Shown here in pieces: positions 15,715 through 24,533 of a stretch of 64,000 nt of DNA. Source of the stretch: Gammaproteobacteria bacterium UBA4421 (lineage in GTDB: Bacteria > Pseudomonadota > Gammaproteobacteria > Pseudomonadales > Azotimanducaceae). Each line of letters starts with the position of its first letter. Positions within the stretch are counted from its first letter, which is position 1. Below the pieces are notes generated by a model, which was not told the origin of the DNA, made no database searches, and saw only the letters and a list, made by a program, of their open reading frames with translations. Made by a program: the position numbers and the translations under genes. The stretch spans positions 202,845 through 266,844 of the forward strand of contig DGQF01000009.1 in assembly GCA_002389675.1 (NCBI GenBank), in the 5' to 3' direction.

Positions 15715-17007
15715 TCAATTGGGTTGCGGGTGCACATCAAAACAGATGTGCAACTGCGGCAAATTCCGCAAAATGAAACTCGGCTGTGCCTGCGGCTGTG
15801 GGTGCTGGGGTGACAACCTGAAGTTTTGCATCTGCTGAAGTAGCGACGCAAACCCAAGGTTTAATTCCTGTCGTGCTAACGGCGCACCAATACAATGATG
15901 CACCCCGGATCCGAAGGCCAATTGCATTCCCGCTTTTTGCCGCTGCAAGTTGACACGATCCGGATCCTCAAACTGTCGCTCGTCGCGATTGGCAGAACCA
16001 TAACGCAACATCACAAATTCGCCAGCCTTAATAGGATATCCCCCCAGCGACGTATCCGTTGTGGCCACTCGCGGCAGGCCCTGTACTGGTGATTCAATGC
16101 GCAACGCCTCTTCAACAAACGTCTTTACCAAGCCAATGTCGGCCTGGATTTGAGCTTGTAGCTCCGGCCGCTCACACAGCATCAGCATACCCCAACCAAA
16201 CGTGCTGGCGGTGGTCTCATGTCCGGCGACCAGAAATTGATTCAAAATAGAGAGCGCCTCACCGTGCGTAAGCAACCGGTTACTGTCCTCCAAGCGACTA
16301 TTAGCCAAAAGTGTGATCATGTCATCCCGCGGGTCTTGGCGGCGCGCTTCAATGAGATCAACCATCAAATGTTGAAGATCCAGAGCCAACTGTGCTCGAT
16401 GCAACATTTCATCCGGCGTTTGGGGGCTCAAGCGCAAACCCGCCGCCGCCGCAATGGCTGCCTCATCAAAAAGCGTCCGCTCCGAAGAGGGGATGCCTAG
16501 CCGGTCGGCGATAACACGCAGGGGCACCGCAAACGCAAACGCGGACATGAAATCTACCGAGCCGAGCTCGTCGGTTGAGGCCGTTAGTTTGGCGATTTCT
16601 TCTTGAACAATCGACTGTACCTGCGCCTCACTTTGTTTGATCAAGCTACCGGTAAACAACTGACTGACCAACGAGCGGTATTTAGTGTGATCTGGCTCGT
16701 CCAGCGTCAACATCGTCGGTGGAATGGCAACCATTTTCCGCTCGATCATTTTAAGCGCCTGCTGCACATCCGCGGGCATACTGGCCATTGCAGCCTCGCG
16801 CGATAAGTTCAGGAAGCTATCAAACTGACTTGAAAACGTCTTCGTGTCCTTCAACGCCCCTCTGATAAGATCATATCGAGTGACGTAATGAATATTGAGT
16901 TCGGGCACGTAAAAAACCGGCGCCTCATTTCTTAATACTTGATAAGCCTCATAAGGGTTCACCAATGTTTCAAGGTCAAATATGTTCACGTCTTCTATCT
17001 TCGCCAT
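15715..17007 (-). CDS. cytochrome P450
   Basis: A soluble bacterial P450 of 430 residues. The oxygen-activating I-helix motif AGHETTAS is at 261-268, the ExxR at E300-R303, and the haem ligand at Cys372 in AFGSGVHHCIGAPLA. The ATG at 17007 is preferred: it overlaps the upstream TauD-like gene by 13 bases and begins right at the P450 N-terminus. The 52 extra residues of the longer frame look non-family and run antisense-like into the next gene. It would hydroxylate a hydrophobic substrate using a ferredoxin and reductase not found beside it. It forms a likely operon with the TauD-like dioxygenase, so two oxygenases are made together. Confidence 0.93.
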   Translation of the reverse strand: MAKIEDVNIFDLETLVNPYEAYQVLRNEAPVFYVPELNIHYVTRYDLIRGALKDTKTFSSQFDSFLNLSREAAMASMPADVQQALKMIERKMVAIPPTMLTLDEPDHTKYRSLVSQLFTGSLIKQSEAQVQSIVQEEIAKLTASTDELGSVDFMSAFAFAVPLRVIADRLGIPSSERTLFDEAAIAAAAGLRLSPQTPDEMLHRAQLALDLQHLMVDLIEARRQDPRDDMITLLANSRLEDSNRLLTHGEALSILNQFLVAGHETTASTFGWGMLMLCERPELQAQIQADIGLVKTFVEEALRIESPVQGLPRVATTDTSLGGYPIKAGEFVMLRYGSANRDERQFEDPDRVNLQRQKAGMQLAFGSGVHHCIGAPLARQELNLGFASLLQQMQNFRLSPQHPQPQAQPSFILRNLPQLHICFDVHPQPN

Positions 17008-17873
17008 AACTCGCCATCCCCATGATTGTTTATAAAGGCTTTTGGCGGCGCATCGTTTTGAATCGTTACTCGTTCGCCCTGCCGACTTTCCGGATAATAG
17101 TCCCAAATCGCGTGATGATGAACCGCCCGATTGTCCCAGAGCACCAGCGTATTTCGTGCCCACCGCACCCGACAGTGCAATCGCGTATTAATCTGAATGT
17201 GCCGATACAACATTTCGAGCATCGCGGCGCTTTCCTTCGCAGTCAGTTCATTGATTTTTTCAGTGAAGGGCTCGTTCACAAAAAGCACCGGTTTCCCTGA
17301 TTCAGGGTGGGCAATCACCACCGGGTGATTGGCGCAGGGATAGATTTGCTCCAGACTCGGCACCACGCCGTAAGCACGCAGATCTTTATAACCGCTGTGA
17401 TAGGCCGTCAACTTCAATAACATATCGCGCACAGGACGGGACAGCGTCGCATAGGCTTCCTGCATATTGGCAAATAGAGTGTCACCACCCCCAGAGGGTG
17501 GCACCTGAGTGATATACAGCGCAGAGGCTTTCGGCGGGACGGGTTCGCAAGATAAATCAGTATGCCAATCCTCACCATTGGCCACCTGTGTATCAGCGTT
17601 GATTTTAATATCAAAGATTTCAGGGTCACCGGGCATCCCAAGACGCGTCTTTGCTGGGTGTAACTGCAAGGGGCCAAAAAGACGTGCAAAGCGCTTATGC
17701 TCGGCGCGCGTCAGCTCTTGGTCGCGAAATACCAACACCAAATGCCGATGAAAAGCATCTGCCAACTCCGCGAACAGGTCCGCCGAAACCCGCGCCAAAT
17801 CAACGCCGTGCACTTCCGCACCTAGCTTGGGCGTCAAAGACTCCAAGGTGAAGTGTTGATATTTATCAATCAA
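16995..17873 (-). CDS. TauD/TfdA-family 2-oxoglutarate dioxygenase
   Basis: A 292-residue Fe(II)/2-oxoglutarate dioxygenase related to taurine and 2,4-D dioxygenases. The start LTPKLGAEVHGVDLA is typical of the family. The iron triad begins with H104 and D106 in EDWHTDLS. The distal histidine lies in NRAVHHHAIWDYY, and the arginine that binds 2-oxoglutarate follows in QGERVTI. The family cleaves C-S, C-O or C-N bonds by hydroxylating next to the heteroatom. It is upstream of the P450 with a 13-base overlap, and 73 bases downstream of the SDR gene. A sulfonate, an aryloxyacid or an alkyl sulfate are all possible substrates. Confidence 0.88.
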   Translation of the reverse strand: MIDKYQHFTLESLTPKLGAEVHGVDLARVSADLFAELADAFHRHLVLVFRDQELTRAEHKRFARLFGPLQLHPAKTRLGMPGDPEIFDIKINADTQVANGEDWHTDLSCEPVPPKASALYITQVPPSGGGDTLFANMQEAYATLSRPVRDMLLKLTAYHSGYKDLRAYGVVPSLEQIYPCANHPVVIAHPESGKPVLFVNEPFTEKINELTAKESAAMLEMLYRHIQINTRLHCRVRWARNTLVLWDNRAVHHHAIWDYYPESRQGERVTIQNDAPPKAFINNHGDGELWRR

Positions 17874-17946
17874 CGCCGCATGCCTAGGGTCTCGAGACAG
17901 CTGGTGCGATCAAAGGCCGCCAACGCGCCGCTCACTGTTTTTTGCG

Positions 17947-18636
17947 CTACCAGGGGTGTATTTCTCCATTCCATCGATAAAAGTTTCCGGAGTCTTCTTT
18001 GCTCAAACCATCAATCACCTGCCGAATGCCGCTGGCGCTTTCTTCAACTGTAATCTGCGCATGGGGTCCGCCCATATCAGTTTGTACCCAACCCGGATGC
18101 ATCAGACTTACAGTGATCGGATCGTCTTTCCAATCCAGGGCCAATATCTGTCCTACCTTACTCACTGCCGCTTTGGTTGTTGCATAAATAAACATCCCCC
18201 CCATCGGCCAAGTTGATGCCGCGAGCTGGCTGGTAAGAATCATTAAATTGCCCGCACCAGAGGCGGCAAGATTAGCTTTAAAGGCCTTTGCCACTAAAGC
18301 CGGCCCAATGGTGTTGGTATTGAGAGATCGATGCCATTCCTCGAGGTCCAAGTCGTCGAGCGACTGCCGTCCACCACCAACCGCACCCGCGCAGATCACC
18401 AAAATATCAATGGCCTGATCTCCGATTCGCGCCGCTGCTGCCGAAATAGACTCAGCATCGCTGATATCCAAGCCTTCTTTGCGAATACCTTGCGCATCTG
18501 TCATTACCTCATCCAGCAAAGTTGCCGCTTGCGTATCACGGACACACGCAATTACCTCATGTCCTCCAGCTGCGTATTGCTTCACCAACTCCAAGCCGAT
18601 TCCTCGGCTAGCACCTACCAAAAGAACTCTAGACAT
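17947..18636 (-). CDS. short-chain dehydrogenase/reductase (SDR)
   Basis: A 229-residue SDR with the cofactor motif GASRGIG near residues 8-14, ICAG near 81-84, the catalytic serine at 136, and YATTK at 151-155. It lacks the long C-terminal substrate region of classical SDRs and resembles the short C-factor-like or sniffer-like branch. The ATG at 18636 is preferred to a GTG at 18648 because a GGAG ribosome site lies 7 bases before it. It heads the minus-strand run SDR, TauD-like, P450. It faces the plus-strand SDR-ACAD operon across a 216-base intergenic region that must carry both promoters. The substrate is unknown. Confidence 0.87.
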   Translation of the reverse strand: MSRVLLVGASRGIGLELVKQYAAGGHEVIACVRDTQAATLLDEVMTDAQGIRKEGLDISDAESISAAAARIGDQAIDILVICAGAVGGGRQSLDDLDLEEWHRSLNTNTIGPALVAKAFKANLAASGAGNLMILTSQLAASTWPMGGMFIYATTKAAVSKVGQILALDWKDDPITVSLMHPGWVQTDMGGPHAQITVEESASGIRQVIDGLSKEDSGNFYRWNGEIHPW

Positions 18637-18852
18637 CTGCTTCTCCACTTCGTATAAACTCAGCGCTAATTATGGAGTGTGGTTCAATTCGATGGCTACT
18701 GTTTATTCATCCACCTAGCGCCGCGCGTTAAATAATAGACCGGGCCTCACGTAATGGTTTTACCTCACACTCGACCGCGATCAAGACCTCCATTAAAAAC
18801 GATTGCATCACGCAAATTAAAAACACAGCACAGCTAAAGGAACTCAAATCAA

Positions 18853-19716
18853 ATGCAATTTTCCGAGCAGGTGGTCCTAATCACAGGTGCCAGTCGCGGA
18901 CTGGGCTTAGCGTTTGCAAGATGCATCGCCCAAGCAGGTGCAACGGTTGTTTTGAACAGTCGCGGCAACGACAAGGCCGGCCAAAGTGCTGCTGCACAGA
19001 TCGTCGAACAAGGGGGCAAAGCCATCCACATCTCCGGGCCCGCGGAAGCCGCCGCTGACTTGGTCGAGTCTGCAGTAAACCAATGCGGCCGCCTAGACGC
19101 CATCGTCCACAATGCCGGTTTTGTGCAAGATAAAACCTTACGCAAAATGACCAACGCCCAATGGGACGCCGTGCTGACTGTCCACCTGAAAGCCGCATTT
19201 GAATTAAGCCAAGCTGCCTGGCCCCATTTTGAAGACCAAGGCGGTGGCCGGCTTGTATTTATATCATCAGCTTCAGGTCTGTACGGTAATTTCGGCCAGG
19301 CAAACTACGCCGCCGCCAAAGCAGGCTTGCATGGTCTGAGTCAATCCATTGCAATCGAGGGTGAAGCCGCAAACATCAAGTGCAACTGTGTGGCCCCGTT
19401 TGGCGCGACCCAAATGAACAGCCAGAATTTCCCACAGGCACTGAAAATGGCTATCAAGGCCGACTATATTGCCCCACTGGTCGGCTATCTTGCCCACCCT
19501 GAATGTGCAGAAAGCGGCGGACTTTTCGAGGCTTCCGCCGGCGTATTCCGAAAAGTCCGCTGGGAAAGTAGCCAAGGCCTGGAACTAGATCCAGCAAAAG
19601 AATTTTCTATCAGTGACATTGCCCAAGGATGGGATAGACTGTGTGATTTCTCACAGAGCGAGCATCCCACCAGTATGCGCGATTCACTGCGCGGCATGTA
19701 CGAAAGACGACTATGA
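18853..19716 (+). CDS. SDR resembling the 3-hydroxyacyl-CoA dehydrogenase domain of MFE-2
   Basis: A 287-residue SDR. TGASRGLG is at 11-18, HNAG at 87-90, the catalytic serine in ISSASG at 138-139, and Y152-K156 in the active site. The stretch SGLYGNFGQANYAAAK strongly recalls the dehydrogenase domain of peroxisomal multifunctional enzyme type 2, which oxidises (3R)-hydroxyacyl-CoA, including side chains of bile-acid and steroid CoA esters. Its stop overlaps the next gene's start by 4 bases, so it is coupled to an acyl-CoA dehydrogenase. This supports a role in beta-oxidation of a branched or cyclic acyl-CoA. The assignment to a particular substrate is inference. Confidence 0.85.
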   Translation: MQFSEQVVLITGASRGLGLAFARCIAQAGATVVLNSRGNDKAGQSAAAQIVEQGGKAIHISGPAEAAADLVESAVNQCGRLDAIVHNAGFVQDKTLRKMTNAQWDAVLTVHLKAAFELSQAAWPHFEDQGGGRLVFISSASGLYGNFGQANYAAAKAGLHGLSQSIAIEGEAANIKCNCVAPFGATQMNSQNFPQALKMAIKADYIAPLVGYLAHPECAESGGLFEASAGVFRKVRWESSQGLELDPAKEFSISDIAQGWDRLCDFSQSEHPTSMRDSLRGMYERRL

Positions 19717-20900
19717 GCACCTTAGACCACTTCAGATCCGAGACCCGAGCGTGGCTCGAAAATCATTGTCCGCCCGGAGCCCGAGGCCCGGGAACCATTC
19801 CGCTGGGCAGCACCACAATACCATTAGATAATGACACGCGTTTGTGGTTAACCCGCATGGCAGAACGCGGATGGACCGTACCCACGTGGCCAAAAGCCTA
19901 CGGCGGTGCCGAGCTCGATCGTGACCAATACCAAGTTTTAATTGAAGAACTCAAACGTGTAGGCGCTCGTACGCCGCTCACCGGTCGCGGCGTGAACTAT
20001 ATCGGCCCCACCATTTTGGAATATGGCACCGAAGCACAAAAAGCCAAGTGGTTGCCGCGTTGCGCACGCGGCGAAGGCGCGTGGGCCATGGGGTATTCAG
20101 AACCCGGCGCCGGCTCTGATTTAGCCAACTTAAGCTGCCGTGCTGAGCTCGTCGGCGACAACTATCTCATCAACGGCTCCAAAATCTGGACCAGCGACGC
20201 AACCGATTGTGACTACATTTTTGTCCTGGTTAGAACCTCCCCGGAAAAACCAAAACATGAGGGCATTAGCTTAGTTCTTGTCGATATGCATCAACCGGGC
20301 GTTAAGGTATCTCCAATTCGACTAATTTCAGGTGTCTCCCCTTTTTGCGAGACCTATTTTGACAACGCCATCGTTCCCGCCGAGGACTTAATCGGCGGCG
20401 TTGATAATGGTTGGAGCGTCGGCAAACGGCTGCTGCAATTTGAGCGATCGACCCATGCCGGAATTAATATTTCAGGCTCACAAGGCGGGCGAGTTGAGGA
20501 AAGTAAGCTTCCCAAACTCCTGCGCGACTACCTCGGCACTGATGATAAAGGAAGAATCGACGACCCCCATCTAAGGTCATGGCTGACTAACTTTGAGATG
20601 AACACTCATGCGCAGCGCATCACGCAAAAACGAGCAATTGAAGAAATGCAATCACGTGCGCCCGGTTTCACGTCTTCTGCCGTCAAGCTGACAAACGCTT
20701 TAAATATTCAGGACGGCGACGAGCTTTTGATGGCCGCAACAGGCAGCCAGGGTTTGCGCTGGGATGCTGAAACCGCAGATCCAAAACAGCTGGCAATACT
20801 GCGAAATTGGCTTTATCAGAAATCGTTGACCATCGCCGGCGGCACCAAAGAAGTTCAGCTGAACATCATTGCTAAGCGCGTTCTGGGTTTACCTGACTAA
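19713..20900 (+). CDS. acyl-CoA dehydrogenase
   Basis: A 395-residue FAD enzyme that introduces an alpha-beta double bond into an acyl-CoA. It has the N-terminal helical domain with GWTVPTWPKAYGG, the mid-domain FAD motif YSEPGAGSDLA, then IWTSDATDCDYIFVLVRT, and a C-terminal GGTKEVQLNIIAKRVLG. The residue aligned with the common catalytic glutamate of the C-terminal motif is glycine, as in related subfamilies whose base sits elsewhere. It overlaps the MFE-2-like SDR by 4 bases, making a two-gene operon. It is similar in plan to the enzyme at 23232-24443. The acyl substrate is unknown. Confidence 0.9.
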   Translation: MSTLDHFRSETRAWLENHCPPGARGPGTIPLGSTTIPLDNDTRLWLTRMAERGWTVPTWPKAYGGAELDRDQYQVLIEELKRVGARTPLTGRGVNYIGPTILEYGTEAQKAKWLPRCARGEGAWAMGYSEPGAGSDLANLSCRAELVGDNYLINGSKIWTSDATDCDYIFVLVRTSPEKPKHEGISLVLVDMHQPGVKVSPIRLISGVSPFCETYFDNAIVPAEDLIGGVDNGWSVGKRLLQFERSTHAGINISGSQGGRVEESKLPKLLRDYLGTDDKGRIDDPHLRSWLTNFEMNTHAQRITQKRAIEEMQSRAPGFTSSAVKLTNALNIQDGDELLMAATGSQGLRWDAETADPKQLAILRNWLYQKSLTIAGGTKEVQLNIIAKRVLGLPD

Positions 20901-20909
20901 CGTAAAGTC

Positions 20910-21950
20910 TCAACGCGCGGCGTCAGGTGAGCGCCATTCACTCTCCAAGAGTCGAGCCCCTCGTAGTATATTACCCATGGCATAGTTACCTTCATGACAG
21001 GCATATTCGTAGACCTTATCAGCACTGCGAGTCCATGCATATTCGCCCCGCCAAGATGCCGTCCAAGCGGTAGGATCGTCAACAGTAAAGTCGTAGACTA
21101 ACGTCCCGTCATCGCGCATATTAAAACGCTCGGTGACCAGCAAATTTTCATCCGCCCCGGCAAGACCGTTGACCGCACGAAAGTTTTTAGTAGACACAAC
21201 CAACGTATCTCCCTCCCAACGACCCACAGAATCGCCCATCCACTTTCGATTTGCTGTCGGCATATGCGTCGTATCCATGCGAATTATCCGCGCATCATGG
21301 ACCATTTCTTGCAAAATCATCACATAGTCGTCGGTCTGCAAAATACGTTTATAGTTGTTATACAGGCTGGGTAACATGGGTACAGTCGAGCCAAAACTAA
21401 TTAAACAACGCTCTGACGGTGCAAGACTTTCAGGCCCATCAAAGGGACCTGGGCCACTCGAGGCCAACCACGATGCTGTCCCGTCATTGTCATGCGCAAA
21501 GGATTTATACGCTGTGCGCATGTTGGATATAGCTTCTGCGCTCCGCGGCGGTTGCCGGCCATTGGCCGGGTCATAGATAATTGACGTCCGAAATCGACCA
21601 TCGATTTCAAACGCTTGCGTGCCCGGATCGATCCAAAACGCGTTATACCCGCCGACACCGCCAGCACCAGCTGTGTTGTTGCCATCTCCCCCCTTCTGCG
21701 GCGCGCCCCGGTTAGGATCACTTTCACGGTTAGCAAAATCAAAAATCGCTTTGGTGCGCGCGACCACTTTGGCCGCATCGTCCTGCGTCATGAACTTGTT
21801 ATCACCAAATGCCTCTGGGCGATTCAGTGGGGTCAAGGTTCCTATATCATAAACACCCGAGAAATCAGGTTTGCCGCTAGGCGTTCGCTTGATCTCAGCG
21901 TGCGCGGACACCACTAGACAGGCAATCAACAGGCCTAAATACCCTTTCAT
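20910..21950 (-). CDS. exported protein of unknown function
   Basis: A 346-residue protein with a clear Sec signal peptide (MKGYLGLLIACLVVSAHA) followed at once by a KRTPSGKPDFSGVYD segment. Further recognisable blocks are GRQPPRSAEA, the SERCLISFGSTVP region, MGDSVGRWEGDTLVVST near residue 240, and YEYACHEGNYAMGNIL close to the end. These blocks are familiar from a group of exported proteins of unknown function in catabolic loci of proteobacteria and acidobacteria, but I cannot name a reaction. The ATG at 21950 follows GAGGGAGGG. It is a single gene on the minus strand, convergent with the ACAD operon and downstream of another ACAD gene. Location is presumably the periplasm. Confidence 0.8.
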   Translation of the reverse strand: MKGYLGLLIACLVVSAHAEIKRTPSGKPDFSGVYDIGTLTPLNRPEAFGDNKFMTQDDAAKVVARTKAIFDFANRESDPNRGAPQKGGDGNNTAGAGGVGGYNAFWIDPGTQAFEIDGRFRTSIIYDPANGRQPPRSAEAISNMRTAYKSFAHDNDGTASWLASSGPGPFDGPESLAPSERCLISFGSTVPMLPSLYNNYKRILQTDDYVMILQEMVHDARIIRMDTTHMPTANRKWMGDSVGRWEGDTLVVSTKNFRAVNGLAGADENLLVTERFNMRDDGTLVYDFTVDDPTAWTASWRGEYAWTRSADKVYEYACHEGNYAMGNILRGARLLESEWRSPDAAR

Positions 21951-22009
21951 CGCAAAACCCTCCCTCGAATTTCTTTGGCAATGCCATACAACGCAAGCGC
22001 GATCACAAT

Positions 22010-23146
22010 CTAGAAGCCCAAAAGACGCGCATACCGATTTCTGTGGAACGCCTGGTTCCCGAATAACGTCTCCAAACTGCGGGCTCGTTTCAGATAGAAG
22101 CCTGCATCAAAGTCATCTGTCATGCCGATCCCACCATGAATTTGAATCAGCTGATTGGACATATCAAACAAAAATTCACCCACTTTCGCCTGCGCCAAAG
22201 AGGCCATTTCGGATGTATTGCCGTGATCGGCGTCTATGCTTTGCAGCGCAGCCTCACCGCATGAACGAGCCAACTCCATCTGCGAAAACAATACCGCCGC
22301 ACGATGCCCAAGCGCCTGAAAGGACCCTATGAGTCGCCCAAATTGCTCTCGCGTTTTAAGATAAGCTAACGTCATGTCGAATGCTTGAGCTGCGGTTCCC
22401 AACATTTCAGCAGCCAGACCAGCTGCGGCCCGATCCAACAAAGCCTCAAGCAAACCAAAACCGTTATCCACCTCTCCCAGCACAGCCTGCGAGTCAACGC
22501 TAACGCCGTCGAATGAAAGCTGGGCATAACCGCGACTGTCGGCTGTATCCATCGCCGTGCGTTTGAGTCCCGACGATTCTGCAGACACCAAAAACAGCGT
22601 AATCCCAGCCGCTTCCCCGGCCTGGCCAGACGTGCGCGCCGCGACCACAAATGTTGTTGCAGCCATTCCCTCAAGCACAAACGTTTTGCCGCCCTGCAAT
22701 ACAAAATCCGCGCCTTCCCTGTCAGCTTGGAGGGCCAACTGCTGAGGATCATGACGCGGGCTTTCATCGACCGCCAATGTCAATATTTCACTGCCATCAA
22801 CAATTTTAGGCAAAAAATTCTGCTTCTGCTGCGCATTGCCCCCGAGCAAAACTGCCGTTGCACCTACCAGTGCAGATGCAAACAAAGGAGATGCCGTTAG
22901 TTGCCGTCCTAACTCTTCTAAAATCACCCCAAATGTGAGGTAACCCAGGTCTGAACCGCCGTACTCTTCAGGAATAAGAATGCCCGTCCAGCCCATGTCC
23001 ACCATAGCTGACCATGTCGCTGGCATAAATTTCTCAGGAATGCCGCTATCACGCATTTGGCGGAACTCGGCAACGGGTGCCTGCTCACTGGCCCAAGATT
23101 TCGCTTGATCCCTGATTAAGGTTTGTTCTTCTGTCAATGCTGCCAT
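22010..23146 (-). CDS. acyl-CoA dehydrogenase (smaller partner)
   Basis: A 378-residue acyl-CoA dehydrogenase-fold protein. It has TGILIPEEYGGSDLGYLTFG in the N-terminal domain and the C-terminal IHGGIGMTDDFDAGFYLKRA. A weaker mid-domain follows: the usual SEPxAGSD stretch is replaced by AVDESPRHDPQQLA, so the FAD or substrate contacts differ. It follows the other acyl-CoA dehydrogenase (23232-24443) by 85 bases. A degenerate and a more canonical ACAD side by side recall the alpha2-beta2 heterotetrameric ACADs of steroid side-chain degradation (ChsE1-ChsE2 type). That pairing is my inference. Its start ATG at 23146 is the only reasonable choice. Confidence 0.87.
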   Translation of the reverse strand: MAALTEEQTLIRDQAKSWASEQAPVAEFRQMRDSGIPEKFMPATWSAMVDMGWTGILIPEEYGGSDLGYLTFGVILEELGRQLTASPLFASALVGATAVLLGGNAQQKQNFLPKIVDGSEILTLAVDESPRHDPQQLALQADREGADFVLQGGKTFVLEGMAATTFVVAARTSGQAGEAAGITLFLVSAESSGLKRTAMDTADSRGYAQLSFDGVSVDSQAVLGEVDNGFGLLEALLDRAAAGLAAEMLGTAAQAFDMTLAYLKTREQFGRLIGSFQALGHRAAVLFSQMELARSCGEAALQSIDADHGNTSEMASLAQAKVGEFLFDMSNQLIQIHGGIGMTDDFDAGFYLKRARSLETLFGNQAFHRNRYARLLGF

Positions 23147-23231
23147 TGTTCTATGCTGCCTTTGGTTTGGCCGGCCGTATTTTCACTGGCCGGGATTTAA
23201 CGTCAATTTCTACACACGCCCATTTACCGGC

Positions 23232-24443
23232 CTACCCTTTTTGAGTGGTTTCCGGTAAACCCAATATATTTTTGGAAATGATGTTGTTCTGGACCTCATA
23301 AGAGCCGCCGTATATCGAAATTGCTTTACCCCAGAGCCAATCACGCACCGTACTTAGCTCCTCCTCGGCAAATTGCTCACCTTGCCAACCCAGTCCCTGA
23401 CTGCCCATAAACTCCAACGTCAATTCAGACTTAGACTGACTGATGGCCGTTGCAGAATTTTTAAGGATAGAGGCTGCGGCACTGACCTCCACCTTGCCTT
23501 TGGCTTCCGCTGTGATTCGCGAGACTGTCAAACCGTGCGCCTGTTCGGCCATCAAATGGCGCACCATACGTGTTCTCAAATCGGCGTCTGCCAGTTTACC
23601 CTCAGCATCTGTGCCCGCATATCGCATGGCCATCGCCGGCAACGATTCCTTCTCCGCACTGACCGCACTGCGAGCGCTTGTTTGGCTTTGACGTTCATGC
23701 TGTAAAAGACGTTTAACCACGCTCCAACCGTCATTCAAATCGCCTAACAAATCGGTTTTTTCAACCCGTGCATCGTTAAAGAATGTTTCACAAAAAGGCG
23801 ACACACCGGATATAAGCTTAATTGGCCGCGTCTCAACCCCTGCTTGGTTCATAGGCAACATGACAAAAGAGATACCGTCGCGTTTCTTAGCACTTGGGTC
23901 GGTGCGCACCACCGCCCCGCACCACTGAGAAATGTCTGCGCCAGACGTCCAGACTTTTTGACCATTCACCATAAAACAATCGCCTTGGTCCACGGCTTTT
24001 GTAGCAAGCGAAGCCAGATCAGAACCCGCATTGGGCTCTGACAATCCTAGGCACCAGCGGATCGCACCGCTTGCAATCCCGGGCAAATGTCGGGCTTTTT
24101 GATCGTCCGTGCCATATTCTAAAACGGTGGGCCCGACCATAGTGACACCCATACCGGCAAGGATGGGAATAGGGTTAAACGCGCCGATTTTACCCATTTC
24201 TTGGCCCAACGCTTTTGCTTGCGGGTGACTTAATCCAGCGCCACCGTATATGACTGGCCAGGTCGGCGCTCCCCAACCTTTCTCCGCTAGACGCTGCCGC
24301 CATAATTCCAAATCACTCTCGTGAAGAGCATTTGCCGAGCCTTCCATCCCCATGCTAAAGCCAACTAAATTTTCGGGAAAATTGCTCGCCAACCACTCAC
24401 GAACAGAGGTTCTAAATGCTTCTAAATTGTGCGCTTCGCTCAT
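23232..24443 (-). CDS. acyl-CoA dehydrogenase (larger partner)
   Basis: A 403-residue acyl-CoA dehydrogenase. The FAD-binding motif LSEPNAGSDLASL is intact, followed by KVWTSGADISQWCGAVVRTD, RPIKLISGVSPFCETFF, and the C-terminal SIYGGSYEVQNNIISKNILGLP-type end (SIYGGSYEV and NNIISKNILG). The ATG at 24443 follows GAGA and begins at the first family residues; a longer frame to 24506 is not supported. It precedes the smaller ACAD by 85 bases and follows the deazaflavin-type reductase gene by 90 bases. It is probably the flavin-holding partner of a pair. The aligned C-terminal catalytic glutamate is glycine, as in the enzyme at 19713-20900. Confidence 0.9.
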   Translation of the reverse strand: MSEAHNLEAFRTSVREWLASNFPENLVGFSMGMEGSANALHESDLELWRQRLAEKGWGAPTWPVIYGGAGLSHPQAKALGQEMGKIGAFNPIPILAGMGVTMVGPTVLEYGTDDQKARHLPGIASGAIRWCLGLSEPNAGSDLASLATKAVDQGDCFMVNGQKVWTSGADISQWCGAVVRTDPSAKKRDGISFVMLPMNQAGVETRPIKLISGVSPFCETFFNDARVEKTDLLGDLNDGWSVVKRLLQHERQSQTSARSAVSAEKESLPAMAMRYAGTDAEGKLADADLRTRMVRHLMAEQAHGLTVSRITAEAKGKVEVSAAASILKNSATAISQSKSELTLEFMGSQGLGWQGEQFAEEELSTVRDWLWGKAISIYGGSYEVQNNIISKNILGLPETTQKG

Positions 24444-24533
24444 AATATTTTCTCTTTTGCCGTCACTCTCAACATTAAATTGTACCATCGCAGGGGCTAA
24501 AGGCACCCCCCGGCACAGACCACCTGCTGCCCG

